Notes under the pieces: generated by a model
The model's database searches: none
Told to the model about the DNA's origin: nothing
The model's input: only the letters and a program-made list of their open reading frames with translations
Shown: piece by piece, positions 1 to 8,099 of the stretch
Layout: every line of letters starts with the position of its first letter
Position numbering within the stretch: the stretch's first letter is position 1
Made by a program: the position numbers and the translations under genes
Source of the DNA: Novosphingobium sp.
Lineage (GTDB): Bacteria; Pseudomonadota; Alphaproteobacteria; Sphingomonadales; Sphingomonadaceae
Length of the DNA stretch: 17,885 nucleotides
Reading direction: 5' to 3'
NCBI GenBank assembly: GCA_009885425.1
Contig: VFKS01000132.1
Span: forward strand, 1 to 17,885

Positions 1-21
1 CGGAGCGTGCCCTCGCCTGAG

Positions 22-912
22 TCAGCTCTTCAACTTCCAGCCACTGCGCAGCAGGAAGTAGAGCCCTGTCCCCAGCACCAGGTTCAATACCCCGAGCCCG
101 ATCGCGCCGCTGACCACGGCCTGGTTGGTGCTGCCGATATCGCTCTGCCCCAGAAAGCCGAAGCGGAAGCCGGAAATGACATAGAAGAACGGGTTGAGCC
201 GGCTGATTGTCTGGAACAGCGGCGAGAGGTTGTCGATGAGATAGAACGTACCCGACAGCAGCGAGAGCGGGGCGATCACGAAGTTGGTCGCGGCGGCAAG
301 ATGGTCGAATTTCTCGGCCCATTGCGAGGTCAGCAGGCCGATCAGGGCCAGCATCACCGAACCCATCAGCCCGAACCAGACCACCGCCCACGGGTGCGCC
401 AGCGTCAGGTGGACGCCCGGCCACAGCATCATCGCGCCAAACACGGCGAGGCCGACCATCACCGCACGGGTTACCGCCGCGCCAATCAGCCCGAGCATCA
501 ATTCGCCTTCGGACAGCGGCGGCATCAGATAGTCGATGATCGTGCCCTGGATCTTGCCAGCCAGGAAACTGAAACTGGCATTGGCGAAGGCATTCTGCAT
601 CATCCCCATCACGATCAGGCCGGGGGCGACGAAGGTGGCAAAGTTGACTCCCAGGATCAGCCGGTCGGACCGGCCCATCGCGACGCTGAATATCACCAGA
701 AACATCAGCGTAGTTATCGCCGGGGCCCAGATCGTCTGGGTCTGGACCTTGAAAAAACGGCGGACCTCCTTCATATAGAGGGTCCACAGCCCCAGCCGGT
801 TCAGCCCGGTAAAATGGGGCACCCCCTGCGCCGGAAAGCTGGCTGGCCCCGCACCCTTGGTGGAAGCGGGCCCGGTTGGGTTTTCAGGAGCGGGAAAAGG
901 TTGATTGGCCAT
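22..912 (-). CDS. ABC-2 type transporter permease
   Basis: Inner-membrane permease of an ABC transporter of the ABC-2 superfamily (the class that includes exporters of drugs, polysaccharides and lipids); the substrate cannot be told from sequence. The 296-residue product has a Pro/Ala-rich cytoplasmic N-terminus (about residues 1-35), an amphipathic stretch ending in KEVRRFFKVQ, then about six hydrophobic segments near residues 62-80, 93-112, 140-165, 174-196, 210-226 and 266-290. The conserved-looking region around LNPFFYVISGFRFGF (about 239-253) is typical of this family. The ATG at 912 is chosen because the reading frame further upstream overlaps gcrA on the opposite strand and has no membrane or family features. 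No strong ribosome binding site is visible before it. The ATPase partner is not in the window and may lie to the left. The gene is divergent from gcrA with 70 bases between them. Confidence 0.88.
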   Translation of the reverse strand: MANQPFPAPENPTGPASTKGAGPASFPAQGVPHFTGLNRLGLWTLYMKEVRRFFKVQTQTIWAPAITTLMFLVIFSVAMGRSDRLILGVNFATFVAPGLIVMGMMQNAFANASFSFLAGKIQGTIIDYLMPPLSEGELMLGLIGAAVTRAVMVGLAVFGAMMLWPGVHLTLAHPWAVVWFGLMGSVMLALIGLLTSQWAEKFDHLAAATNFVIAPLSLLSGTFYLIDNLSPLFQTISRLNPFFYVISGFRFGFLGQSDIGSTNQAVVSGAIGLGVLNLVLGTGLYFLLRSGWKLKS

Positions 913-982
913 GCTACGGCGACTATCCGCAGCCTGCACCAATGGCAAGAACGCGGCGCCAGGCCGCTGAGGAAAGTAACTG

Positions 983-1645
983 ATGAGCTGGACCGACGAA
1001 CGGATCGAAAAGCTGACCAAGATGTGGGAAGGCGGTTCTACTGCCAGCCAGATCGCTGAGGAATTGGGCGGGGTCAGCCGCAATGCCGTGATCGGCAAGG
1101 CGCACCGGCTTGGGCTGAAGGCCCGGCCCAGCCCGGTCAAGCCCAATGAAAAGGAAGCCGCAGCGCCTGCGCCCAAGGCGGCGAAGGCCGATCTGCCGCC
1201 CCGCGCCGCTCCGGCTGCACGTCAGGCTGCACCTGCGCGTCCGGTTGCCGCAGCGCCAAATGCTACGCCCGCTAATGGCACAACGCCAGCGCCTGCGCCC
1301 ACGCCCGGACCGCGGATTGTTTCGGTTGGCCCCGGCGGGTTCCTCCGGCAAGGCCCCGGCGATCAACAGGCCCCGATCCCGCCGGCTCCGCCGCGCCGTC
1401 TGGTCCCGGCCAAGCCCAGCGCGGAAATGGCCGAAAAGACCAGCCTGCTCGAACTGAACGACCGGATTTGCCGCTGGCCGATGGGCCATCCGGGCGAAGC
1501 CGACTTTCATTTCTGCGGGGAAAAAGTGAACCCCGGCTTCCCCTATTGCGTTCCGCATTGCGGACGGGCCTATCAGGCGCAACTGCCACGCGGCCACCGC
1601 CGCCCACCGCCGCCGCTGCCGTTCGGCGGCCCGCGGGTGCGCTGA
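983..1645 (+). CDS. gcrA: GcrA cell-cycle regulator
   Basis: GcrA is an alphaproteobacterial transcription factor that binds sigma70-RNA polymerase and acts at promoters with CcrM-methylated GANTC sites, controlling cell-cycle and division genes. The N-terminal helix-turn-helix domain is plain (residues 1-45: MSWTDERIEKLTKMW, then SASQIAEELGG-like and SRNAVIGKAHRLGL). The C-terminal sigma-interacting module is at about 155-199, with LNDRICRWPMGHPG, FHFCGE and PYCVPHCGRAYQ; C163, C178, C189 and C193 stand out. Between them is a long Ala/Pro-rich linker (about 48-150), making the protein 220 residues, longer than the roughly 170-residue Caulobacter protein as I recall it. The tail is Pro/Arg-rich. 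A good ribosome binding site, GAGGAAAG, lies at 969-976, fixing the start. No GANTC site occurs in the 70-base upstream gap. The diguanylate cyclase follows 41 bases downstream. Confidence 0.95.
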   Translation: MSWTDERIEKLTKMWEGGSTASQIAEELGGVSRNAVIGKAHRLGLKARPSPVKPNEKEAAAPAPKAAKADLPPRAAPAARQAAPARPVAAAPNATPANGTTPAPAPTPGPRIVSVGPGGFLRQGPGDQQAPIPPAPPRRLVPAKPSAEMAEKTSLLELNDRICRWPMGHPGEADFHFCGEKVNPGFPYCVPHCGRAYQAQLPRGHRRPPPPLPFGGPRVR

Positions 1646-1662
1646 GCCGGACTTAAACTTAT

Positions 1663-1695
1663 CGCTGTCATGCCGTTAACCATGGCATGACAGCG
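1663..1695 (+). repeat. Perfect 12-bp inverted repeat spanning the cyclase start codon
   Basis: The arm CGCTGTCATGCC (1663-1674) and its exact reverse complement GGCATGACAGCG (1684-1695) are separated by nine bases (GTTAACCAT). The ATG of the diguanylate cyclase (1687-1689) lies inside the right arm. In RNA this is a strong stem burying the start codon; in DNA it is a candidate operator. No T-run follows, so it is not a standard intrinsic terminator. The inverted repeat is read directly from the sequence; its role is inference. Confidence 0.75.
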
Positions 1696-2844
1696 TATGA
1701 TCCCAATTTTGCCCGCCCGCATGGTAGACTGCTCGGCTGGCTCGGCCTCGGTTCACGCCAGGCGGCTAAACAACCCAATTCAAACGATAGCGCCTGCGAG
1801 CCAGAGCGCCGCTCGTCGCTGCAGCAGCGTCAGGTGGGTGACATCGGCGCCTTTCTGGGGATACATAAGCTGCCGGTCAGCGCGCAAACGCTGCTCATCG
1901 GATGGAACTATCTGACCGGCGCCGACAATCAGGTCGTTCGGACCATTGACCGGCAATTGCAACAGCGGCTGCCGTTGACTGCAGAATGGCTCGAAGAAGC
2001 GTTGGGCGGGAGCAATGCCGATGACATTACCCAGCTGGCCGAGCTGATGAAGCGGCTAGAGAGCTCGATCGACGAGTTTGCCAAGACCAGCCACGATGCC
2101 CATAGCGCCACCAGTCAGTACCATTCGGCGCTGGAACAGCATGTCGGCGAACTGGAACAAGTGACCAAGGCCGGCGAAGTGATCTCGGAACTCGCCACCA
2201 TCGCCAAAGTGATGATGCGCCGCACCCGTGACATCGAAAAGCAGATGTTGCGCAGCGAGGCCCAGACCCGGGCACTGCGCCGCCGCCTGGATGAGGCCCG
2301 CCGCAGTGCCGAGGAAGACCACCTGACCGGCCTGCCCAATCGCCGCGCCTTCGAAGTGCTGTTCGAAGAATCCTATCGCGCCGCCCGCGCCAGTGCCGAG
2401 GTTATATGCGTCGCATTCTGCGATATCGATCATTTCAAGAAGATAAATGACACCCACGGCCACGAAGCCGGAGACCGGGTGCTGAAACTGGTGGCCGACA
2501 GCCTCGCCCTGATTTCCAACGACAGCTGTCACGTCGCCCGGCACGGCGGCGAAGAATTCGTGATGCTGTTCTGCGGGCAAAAGCTGGAAGAGGCGCTGGC
2601 CAAGCTGGATGCGCTGCGCGAGGCACTGGCCGAACGCCGCCTGGTCAACCGCGCCAACGATCAGCCGTTCGGGCAGGTCACCTTTTCGGCCGGGATCGCC
2701 GATGTGTTTGCCTGCGGCGATCCGCGCACGGCACTTCGGGCTGCAGACACCGCACTTTACCGGGCCAAGCTGAATGGCCGCAACCGGATCGAACTTGCCA
2801 CCAAGGAGGATTGCGCGCCGCCCCAGCTTGATGCGGCGGCCTGA
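1687..2844 (+). CDS. Diguanylate cyclase (GGDEF domain, no I-site)
   Basis: Predicted to make cyclic di-GMP from two GTP. The 385-residue product has an unrecognised N-terminal region (1-110), a probable coiled-coil linker (about 110-210) and a C-terminal GGDEF domain (about 210-370). Visible catalytic features are DHLTGLPNRR (211-220), CDIDHFKKIND (245-255) and the active-site GGEEF (287-291). The inhibitory I-site (RxxD, with five residues between its Asp and GGEEF) is missing: the equivalent positions are N278 and C281, so product inhibition through this site is unlikely. There are no membrane segments, so it should be cytoplasmic. The start is forced: a TAA in the same frame lies at 1654 and no other start codon occurs between it and the ATG at 1687. 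No clear ribosome binding site precedes it, and the start codon sits in an inverted repeat. It may be cotranscribed with gcrA. Confidence 0.92.
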   Translation: MTAYDPNFARPHGRLLGWLGLGSRQAAKQPNSNDSACEPERRSSLQQRQVGDIGAFLGIHKLPVSAQTLLIGWNYLTGADNQVVRTIDRQLQQRLPLTAEWLEEALGGSNADDITQLAELMKRLESSIDEFAKTSHDAHSATSQYHSALEQHVGELEQVTKAGEVISELATIAKVMMRRTRDIEKQMLRSEAQTRALRRRLDEARRSAEEDHLTGLPNRRAFEVLFEESYRAARASAEVICVAFCDIDHFKKINDTHGHEAGDRVLKLVADSLALISNDSCHVARHGGEEFVMLFCGQKLEEALAKLDALREALAERRLVNRANDQPFGQVTFSAGIADVFACGDPRTALRAADTALYRAKLNGRNRIELATKEDCAPPQLDAAA

Positions 2845-2858
2845 TCAGTCGGGCCAAG

Positions 2859-3554
2859 TCAGCGCGGATTCACCAGAAACACCACATAGCCGCGAAACAG
2901 CGGATCACGTTTGAGCGCGGCGGGTTCGCGCCATTGCCCGCCTTGGACCAACGCGACCTTGTGCGGCACCGGCACCCGGGCCAGCTTTTCGAGATAGCGC
3001 GCGTAGCCGGGGATCGTTTCGCGGCCCTGATAGCTTTGCACCACCACTTCATCGACCACGCCGGTCAGACTGGCCAGCGCGGCCGGATCGGCGTTGGCGC
3101 TCCAGTCCATCAGGCCGGTGATGGAAAGCTTGAATTTTGGAGCAAGTTTGCCGCGCAACGTTTTGAGAAACAGCGCGTAGCGATCAAGCCCTCTGGTTGA
3201 AGCATCGAAATCGACCTGCAACCCCGCCACTGCATTGCCTGCTGCTAGCCAGCGCGCCAGCTCGGTCGCGATCTGATCATTGGTCTCTGGCGCCCAATCG
3301 AGGCTTTGCGCGCGGACCACCAGCCAGATCTCGCCCTGGCCGATGCGCGGCACCGCCCGCAACGAGACATAACGCCCATCGCGGCGCACTTCGCCGGCCA
3401 GCAGATACAGCGTCTTGGCCCGGTCCAGCACCGGCTGCGGCTTGACCCCGGCCCAAAGGAAAAACGCATCATAGCGCTCAGCCTCGACCCGGCTCGATGC
3501 AGCGGGCGCGCAAGCCGACAGCAACAGCGCCAGAGCCAGGCCAGCGCGCCTCAC
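2859..3554 (-). CDS. DUF3142 family lipoprotein
   Basis: Uncharacterised DUF3142-type protein. With the GTG start at 3554 the product is 231 residues and opens with a compact lipoprotein signal: MRR, a hydrophobic run, then lipobox LSAC with C15 as the lipidation site. I prefer this start over the longer GTG at 3581 because it gives a clean signal peptide and a GTGA overlap with the upstream stop codon. The pattern of predicted strands, AGLQVDFD (110-117), KLSITGLMDWS (142-152), VDEVVVQSYQGR (167-178), KVALVQGG (199-206) and GYVVFLVN (222-229), resembles strands 4 to 8 of GH18-like TIM barrels. If so, Asp replaces the catalytic Glu at 117, so ordinary chitinase chemistry is doubtful; this fold idea is inference. 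It is coupled to the TPR-like gene upstream and converges with the cyclase gene, leaving a 14-base gap. Confidence 0.82.
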   Translation of the reverse strand: MRRAGLALALLLSACAPAASSRVEAERYDAFFLWAGVKPQPVLDRAKTLYLLAGEVRRDGRYVSLRAVPRIGQGEIWLVVRAQSLDWAPETNDQIATELARWLAAGNAVAGLQVDFDASTRGLDRYALFLKTLRGKLAPKFKLSITGLMDWSANADPAALASLTGVVDEVVVQSYQGRETIPGYARYLEKLARVPVPHKVALVQGGQWREPAALKRDPLFRGYVVFLVNPR

Positions 3555-5671
3555 CAGTAGTAGCGCAGCTTCTTGGCCCACTGACTTTGCGGGTAATCGC
3601 GCTTGAGTTGGTCAAACCAGGCCTTGCGCTGGCTCTTGGGCACATCGGCTCCGCCGCAATCATTCATCGCGCTGGGGGCATAGCACATCACCGCGCGGTA
3701 GAGCGCATAGGACCTGTCAGCAGGCCTGGCGGCCGGATCGGCGGCAATCGCGGTGTAGAACTCGCTGCGGAAGTTGCGCTTGCCGGTAAAGCCCGCGGCG
3801 AACCCACCCAGTTCGTCAGCCTTGGGGCGTCGGTCATATTGACCGTGCATATAATCGAGCCCGTGCAGGCGGAAGAAATCGCCCAGGCAAAGCCGTCCGG
3901 CCACGTCCTGCGGGTTTTTTGCGAGCGCCGCCACGGTCACCGCCAGCGGCGCGCACGGGTATCCGCCATCGGAAACCTTGCCGCTGGTAAAGATCATCGC
4001 CTCACCCGTGCCCTTGGCCAGCGGTAGCTTCACGTCGCTGCCAAAGGCGCGGTACTGCCCGCGCACCAACTGGTTGACGAGCAGGGTGTAGAGCGCCTTG
4101 TCGCGTTCATCGCCAGAGTTTGACGCCGTCCGGACGATCGTACGCAGCAACGCGGGACTGGCCGAATTGTGGATCAGGCCAGACCGGATCATCGGATCGG
4201 TGATCGGCGAGGCAGCGGCGAAAACCGCATCGACCTTGCCGGCTCGCTCCCAGCTCATCGCGAGGCCCAGCTCGGCCAGCGGGCGCTGCCACAGGCCCTT
4301 GGCGTTCGGGATCAACTCCTGCCAGAAGCCCGCTTCATTGCGGTCTTTCAACGCGGCCAGCGCCATCCCGCGCAGCATCTGGCGGCTGAAACTCAGGTTG
4401 GTATGGGCAGCCCGGCGGGCGTCGTCGGGCACCAGTTGCAGCACCCGCTTGTAGTCCCGGCCATAGTAGAACGCGTGGGTCGCCTGAAGGTAGGAGAACA
4501 GATCTGGGTGGCCCGCAAATTTCGCGGCCTGACCATCGAGTGCGGCTGCGGTGATGTTCGGCTTGGCAACCGCTTCGGTGCCATAGGTCTCGTCGCGCAT
4601 TGCCACCAAGGCCTGGGCTGCGAGCAACATGACGTTGTCCAAGCCAGCCTCCTTGGCGGCGGGGTTGAACAGCAGCTTGTTATCGATCTCCTGGATCAGC
4701 TCGACCGTGCTGCCCTGCTCTGGATCGACCGTCCCCAGCAACTTGCCATAAGTTTTGCCGAGCAGGGCATAGTCCCCCATCAGCCACAGCCCGCGCCGGA
4801 CCAGCCCGGCTGCCGAACCTACATAGCGCCCCTTCGGATAGGCCCCGAGATAGGCCGATAGCGCCTGCATCCCGCGCTTGACCGCCGCTTTGTCGATCCC
4901 GTCCGGGTTGTCAAAATCGCCATACTTGCTGAAAGCAGGAGCCTGTGCCGCCGCGAACTCGGCTCTGATCAGGGCATAGGCAGCCGTTTCCTTGACCCAC
5001 GGATCGCTCACCCCCGACAGTGCGGCAAAGCCCCGCCGGGCAGTTTCGAAGTCCTCACCGTAAAAAGCGTCGGCAGCCTGCATATAGGCCAGGAACTCGC
5101 GGCCTGCCGTGCTCGAAACTGCCGGCCATTGGCCATAAACCGGCAATGGCTCGAGTTCAGACTTGGGCTTGTATTTCCGCTCATAGGTGGTGCCGATTTT
5201 GCAAACCTCCTCTGCCCCGACTCGCGCGGCGAGCAGCGCCGTCCGCTCGGCCGCCGGCAAGCCACGATTGGCTTCCATTGCCGCCGTCAGCCCCGCGGTC
5301 CCCGCCGCAAAGCTCTGACAGCGCGAACCGGCGTAGCCTGCCTCGCGCTGTTCCCAAGGCACTTCTTTGGCCGGATAGAGCGTGGCCCGCAGGCCGCGCC
5401 AATCGAAGAACACGGTGCCGAGACCGCCGTAATCATCGCTCGGAGGCTGCGTGGTCCCAGCCGTGCTGCGCCCACCGCGATCGTTCAGCAGGAACGTCAG
5501 GTTGATCCGGCTGTCATTACCCGGGGCGAGCATCGCCCGGCCCTGGCAGCTTTGCTGATTGCCGATCAGATTGAACCCACCCTCACAGCCGACGTCGGTA
5601 CAGGCCAGCACGGCGGTGGAGGTCATCAGTGCGCCGAGCGCGATGAAATGCTTGGCGTAGTGACGGGTCAT
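3551..5671 (-). CDS. Exported TPR-like protein of unknown function
   Basis: I do not recognise a characterised function. The 706-residue product begins with an export signal (MTRHYAKHFIALGALM, then STAVLAC). C24 fits a weak lipobox, so it may be a lipoprotein, but C29 and C42 also suggest disulfides and signal peptidase I cleavage cannot be excluded. An N-terminal segment (about 25-190) is followed by a long alpha-helical region with TPR-style patterns, such as ADAFYGEDFETARRGF, AYPKGRYVGSAAGLV and, at the very end, DYPQSQWAKKLRYYW. Related long proteins are, as I recall, sometimes labelled YfiO-like, but this one is far longer than BamD (about 250 residues) and the label should not be trusted. 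The ATG at 5671 is preceded by GAGGAG in an inverted repeat. The stop codon overlaps the DUF3142 gene as GTGA, implying translational coupling and a shared envelope function. Confidence 0.85.
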   Translation of the reverse strand: MTRHYAKHFIALGALMTSTAVLACTDVGCEGGFNLIGNQQSCQGRAMLAPGNDSRINLTFLLNDRGGRSTAGTTQPPSDDYGGLGTVFFDWRGLRATLYPAKEVPWEQREAGYAGSRCQSFAAGTAGLTAAMEANRGLPAAERTALLAARVGAEEVCKIGTTYERKYKPKSELEPLPVYGQWPAVSSTAGREFLAYMQAADAFYGEDFETARRGFAALSGVSDPWVKETAAYALIRAEFAAAQAPAFSKYGDFDNPDGIDKAAVKRGMQALSAYLGAYPKGRYVGSAAGLVRRGLWLMGDYALLGKTYGKLLGTVDPEQGSTVELIQEIDNKLLFNPAAKEAGLDNVMLLAAQALVAMRDETYGTEAVAKPNITAAALDGQAAKFAGHPDLFSYLQATHAFYYGRDYKRVLQLVPDDARRAAHTNLSFSRQMLRGMALAALKDRNEAGFWQELIPNAKGLWQRPLAELGLAMSWERAGKVDAVFAAASPITDPMIRSGLIHNSASPALLRTIVRTASNSGDERDKALYTLLVNQLVRGQYRAFGSDVKLPLAKGTGEAMIFTSGKVSDGGYPCAPLAVTVAALAKNPQDVAGRLCLGDFFRLHGLDYMHGQYDRRPKADELGGFAAGFTGKRNFRSEFYTAIAADPAARPADRSYALYRAVMCYAPSAMNDCGGADVPKSQRKAWFDQLKRDYPQSQWAKKLRYYW

Positions 5672-5673
5672 CG

Positions 5674-5697
5674 GATTCTCCTCTGAAGCGGAGAATC
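5674..5697 (-). promoter_or_regulatory. Inverted repeat with two GANTC sites over the ribosome binding site
   Basis: The plus-strand arms GATTCTCC (5674-5681) and GGAGAATC (5690-5697) are exact reverse complements with an 8-base loop. On the minus strand the second arm carries the GGAG ribosome binding site and ends two bases before the ATG at 5671. Each arm contains a GANTC site (5674-5678 and 5693-5697), the sequence methylated by CcrM. A weak promoter-like pair, TTGCAC (5720-5715) and GATTCT (5697-5692) with a 17-base spacer, would put the second GANTC in the -10 element; in that case the transcript would start inside the repeat and no full hairpin would form. The sequence elements are seen; both regulatory readings are inference. 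Confidence 0.5.
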
Positions 5698-5722
5698 AGC
5701 TTTTGCCGTGAGCAGTGCAAGC

Positions 5723-5755
5723 AAAAAGGGGGCCGCCATGGCGACCCCCTTTGCA
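5723..5755 (-). terminator. Intrinsic terminator downstream of pnp
   Basis: Reading the minus strand after the pnp stop codon, AAAGGGGG (5752-5745) pairs exactly with CCCCCTTT (5732-5725). A single mismatch (5744/5733) and a further GC-rich stem follow inside. The hairpin runs straight into a T-run (5727-5723). It ends the pnp transcript and isolates the TPR-like/DUF3142 pair. The plus strand also shows six T bases after the stem (from 5756), but no plus-strand gene precedes it. Confidence 0.88.
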
Positions 5756-5777
5756 TTTTTTACCCGAGGGCTGAGAC

Positions 5778-8099
5778 TTAGTCGTCGCCCTTGAGGAACG
5801 CCGGGACATGATCCGGAGCCGGACCATCGTCACGATCACGGCGCGGGCCGCCTTCGCGGCGCGGACCACGATCGCCACCGCCATCGCGGCGCGGGCCACG
5901 ATCACCGCCGCCACCGCCCGAGCGCGGACCACGGCGATCACCGCGATCACCACCGGGACGATCACCACGCGGTTCGCGCGCTTCGCGGGCCGGACGGGTA
6001 TCTTCCAGCTCGGCGCCGGTTTCCTGATCGACCACCCGCATCGACAGGCGAACCTTGCCGCGCGGATCGATTTCGAGGACCTTGACCTTCACGGCCTGAC
6101 CTTCGGAAACAACGTCGGTCGGCTTTTCAACGCGCTCGTTCTTCATTTCGGAAACGTGGACGAGACCGTCCTTGCCGCCCATGAAGTTCACGAATGCACC
6201 GAAATCGACGATCGTTACGACCTTGCCGTCATAGACCTTGCCGACTTCTGCTTCCTCGACGATGCCGAGGATCCACGCGCGGGCCGCTTCGATCTGGGCC
6301 GGGTCTGACGACGACAGCTTGATCAGGCCTTCATCGTCGATGTCGACCTTGGCGCCGGTTTCAGCAACGATTTCGCGGATTACCTTGCCGCCGGTGCCGA
6401 TGACTTCGCGGATCTTCGATTTGTCGATCTGCATCGTTTCGATCCGGGGGGCGTAGTCAGACAGTTCGGTCCGGGCAGTACCCAGCGCCTTCTGCATTTC
6501 ACCCAGGATGTGGGCGCGGCCGTCCTTGGCCTGATGCAGCGCGGCCTCAAAGATTTCGCGGGTGATCCCGGCAACCTTGATGTCCATCTGCATCGTGGTG
6601 ATGCCTTCGCTGGTGCCAGCCACCTTGAAGTCCATGTCACCCAGGTGATCTTCGTCACCCAGAATGTCGGACAGCACGGTGAACTTGTCGCCTTCGAGGA
6701 TCAGCCCCATCGCGATGCCCGAAACCGGGCGGGCCAGCGGCACGCCGGCGTCCATCATCGACAGCGAACCACCGCATACGGTGGCCATCGAGGACGAACC
6801 GTTGGATTCGGTAATGTCCGAAACCACGCGGATCGTGTAAGGGAAGTCTTCCTTGCTCGGCAGCACGGCCTGCATGGCCCGCCAGGCCAGCTTGCCATGG
6901 CCGGTGTCGCGGCGGCTAGGAGCACCAAAACGCCCAACTTCACCAACCGAATAGGGCGGGAAGTTATAGTGTAGCATGAAGTTCGAATAGGTCAGGCCTT
7001 CCAGCCCGTCGATCATCTGCTCGCTTTCGCGGGTGCCCAGCGTGGTGGTGCAGATCGCCTGCGTTTCACCGCGGGTAAACAGCGCCGATCCGTGGGTCCG
7101 GGGCAGGAAACCGACCATCGCTTCGATCGGGCGAACCTGCGTGGTCTTGCGCCCGTCGATCCGGGTGCCGTCCTTGAGGATTGCGCCGCGAACGATATCG
7201 CCTTCGACCTTCTTGACCGACTTCATCGCAACCATCTGCGTCTGCGCGTCTTCGCTGGCGAAAGCTTCCTTGGCCTTGGCACGCGCGGCGTTGAGTGCGT
7301 TCGAGCGGGCCGACTTGTCGGTCAGCTTGTAGGCTGCGGCGATGTCCTTGCCGATCAGGTCCTTGAGCTTGGCCTTGACGCCCGAATTGTCCGAAACGGC
7401 CACGTCCCAAGGTTCCTTGGCAGCCTTTTCAGCCAGATCGATGATCAGGTTGCAGACCTTCTTGCACTCGTCATGCGCGAACAGCACGGCGCCGAGCATG
7501 ATCTCTTCCGAGAGCTCGCGGGCCTGCGATTCGACCATCATCACGGCATTGCCAGTAGCGGCCACGATCAGGTCGAGCTCGCCAGCGGCGGCCACTTCCT
7601 GCTTGGGGTTGAGCGTATATTCGCCATCGACGTAGCCGACGCGCGCAGCGCCGATCGGGCCCATGAACGGCACGCCCGAGATGGTCAGCGCCGCAGAAGC
7701 TGCGATCATTGCCAGCACATCGGGTTCGATTTCACCGTCAAAGCTCAGAACCTGGGCGATAACGTTGATCTCGTTGTAGAAGCCTTCGGGGAACAGCGGA
7801 CGGACCGGACGGTCGATCAGGCGGGAAACCAGCGTTTCCTTTTCGGTAGCGCCGCGTTCACGCTTGAAGAATCCGCCCGGGATGCGCCCGGCGGCAAAGA
7901 ACTTTTCCTGATAGTGGACGGTCAGCGGGAAGAAATCCTGACCTTCCTTGACGCTCTTGGCGGCCGTGACGGCGCAGAGCACAACAGTTTCGCCATAAGT
8001 GGCGAGGACCGCGCCGTCTGCCTGACGGGCAATGCGGCCGGTTTCCAGAGTGAGGGTTTTGCCGCCCCACTCCATCGATACGGTTTTAACGTCGAACAT
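5778..8099 (-). CDS. pnp: Polynucleotide phosphorylase
   Basis: Phosphorolytic 3'-5' exoribonuclease of RNA decay, a trimer that often works with RNase E. The 773-residue product has the full domain order: RNase PH 1 (about 10-145), alpha-helical linker (about 240-310), RNase PH 2 (about 320-550), KH (about 552-612, with GTGG at 568-571) and S1 (about 618-690). The active-site stretch [13 protein letters not shown] is intact (D484 and D490 correspond to E. coli D486 and D492), as is the phosphate-binding SNGSSS (432-437). The C-terminus (about 700-755) is an Arg/Gly/Asp-rich low-complexity tail, ending in [11 protein letters not shown]. The ATG at 8099 is chosen because AAGGAAA stands just before it and family homology begins at MFDVK; a longer frame to 8129 adds ten unrelated residues. 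It follows rpsO, the usual order. Confidence 0.98.
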   Translation of the reverse strand: MFDVKTVSMEWGGKTLTLETGRIARQADGAVLATYGETVVLCAVTAAKSVKEGQDFFPLTVHYQEKFFAAGRIPGGFFKRERGATEKETLVSRLIDRPVRPLFPEGFYNEINVIAQVLSFDGEIEPDVLAMIAASAALTISGVPFMGPIGAARVGYVDGEYTLNPKQEVAAAGELDLIVAATGNAVMMVESQARELSEEIMLGAVLFAHDECKKVCNLIIDLAEKAAKEPWDVAVSDNSGVKAKLKDLIGKDIAAAYKLTDKSARSNALNAARAKAKEAFASEDAQTQMVAMKSVKKVEGDIVRGAILKDGTRIDGRKTTQVRPIEAMVGFLPRTHGSALFTRGETQAICTTTLGTRESEQMIDGLEGLTYSNFMLHYNFPPYSVGEVGRFGAPSRRDTGHGKLAWRAMQAVLPSKEDFPYTIRVVSDITESNGSSSMATVCGGSLSMMDAGVPLARPVSGIAMGLILEGDKFTVLSDILGDEDHLGDMDFKVAGTSEGITTMQMDIKVAGITREIFEAALHQAKDGRAHILGEMQKALGTARTELSDYAPRIETMQIDKSKIREVIGTGGKVIREIVAETGAKVDIDDEGLIKLSSSDPAQIEAARAWILGIVEEAEVGKVYDGKVVTIVDFGAFVNFMGGKDGLVHVSEMKNERVEKPTDVVSEGQAVKVKVLEIDPRGKVRLSMRVVDQETGAELEDTRPAREAREPRGDRPGGDRGDRRGPRSGGGGGDRGPRRDGGGDRGPRREGGPRRDRDDGPAPDHVPAFLKGDD
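5854..5913 (-). repeat. Two tandem 30-bp repeats in the pnp tail
   Basis: Two adjacent 30-base units (5854-5883 and 5884-5913) differ at only three positions. They encode two copies of a ten-residue motif of the form GGDRGPRR[D/E]G (about residues 731-750 of PNPase). Surrounding codons are similar but more degenerate. Confidence 0.7.

Noticed and set aside
7..1059. 350-codon open frame on the plus strand opposite the ABC permease
   Set aside because: The His/Gln/Arg-rich translation is typical of antisense reading; the opposite strand encodes a clear membrane protein and the frame runs into gcrA.
3555..3581. Longer GTG start for the DUF3142 gene
   Set aside because: It adds nine residues before an ideal lipoprotein signal; the GTGA overlap start at 3554 fits better.
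5725..5761. Plus-strand terminator (stem followed by six T bases)
   Set aside because: No plus-strand gene precedes it; it is the reverse side of the pnp terminator.
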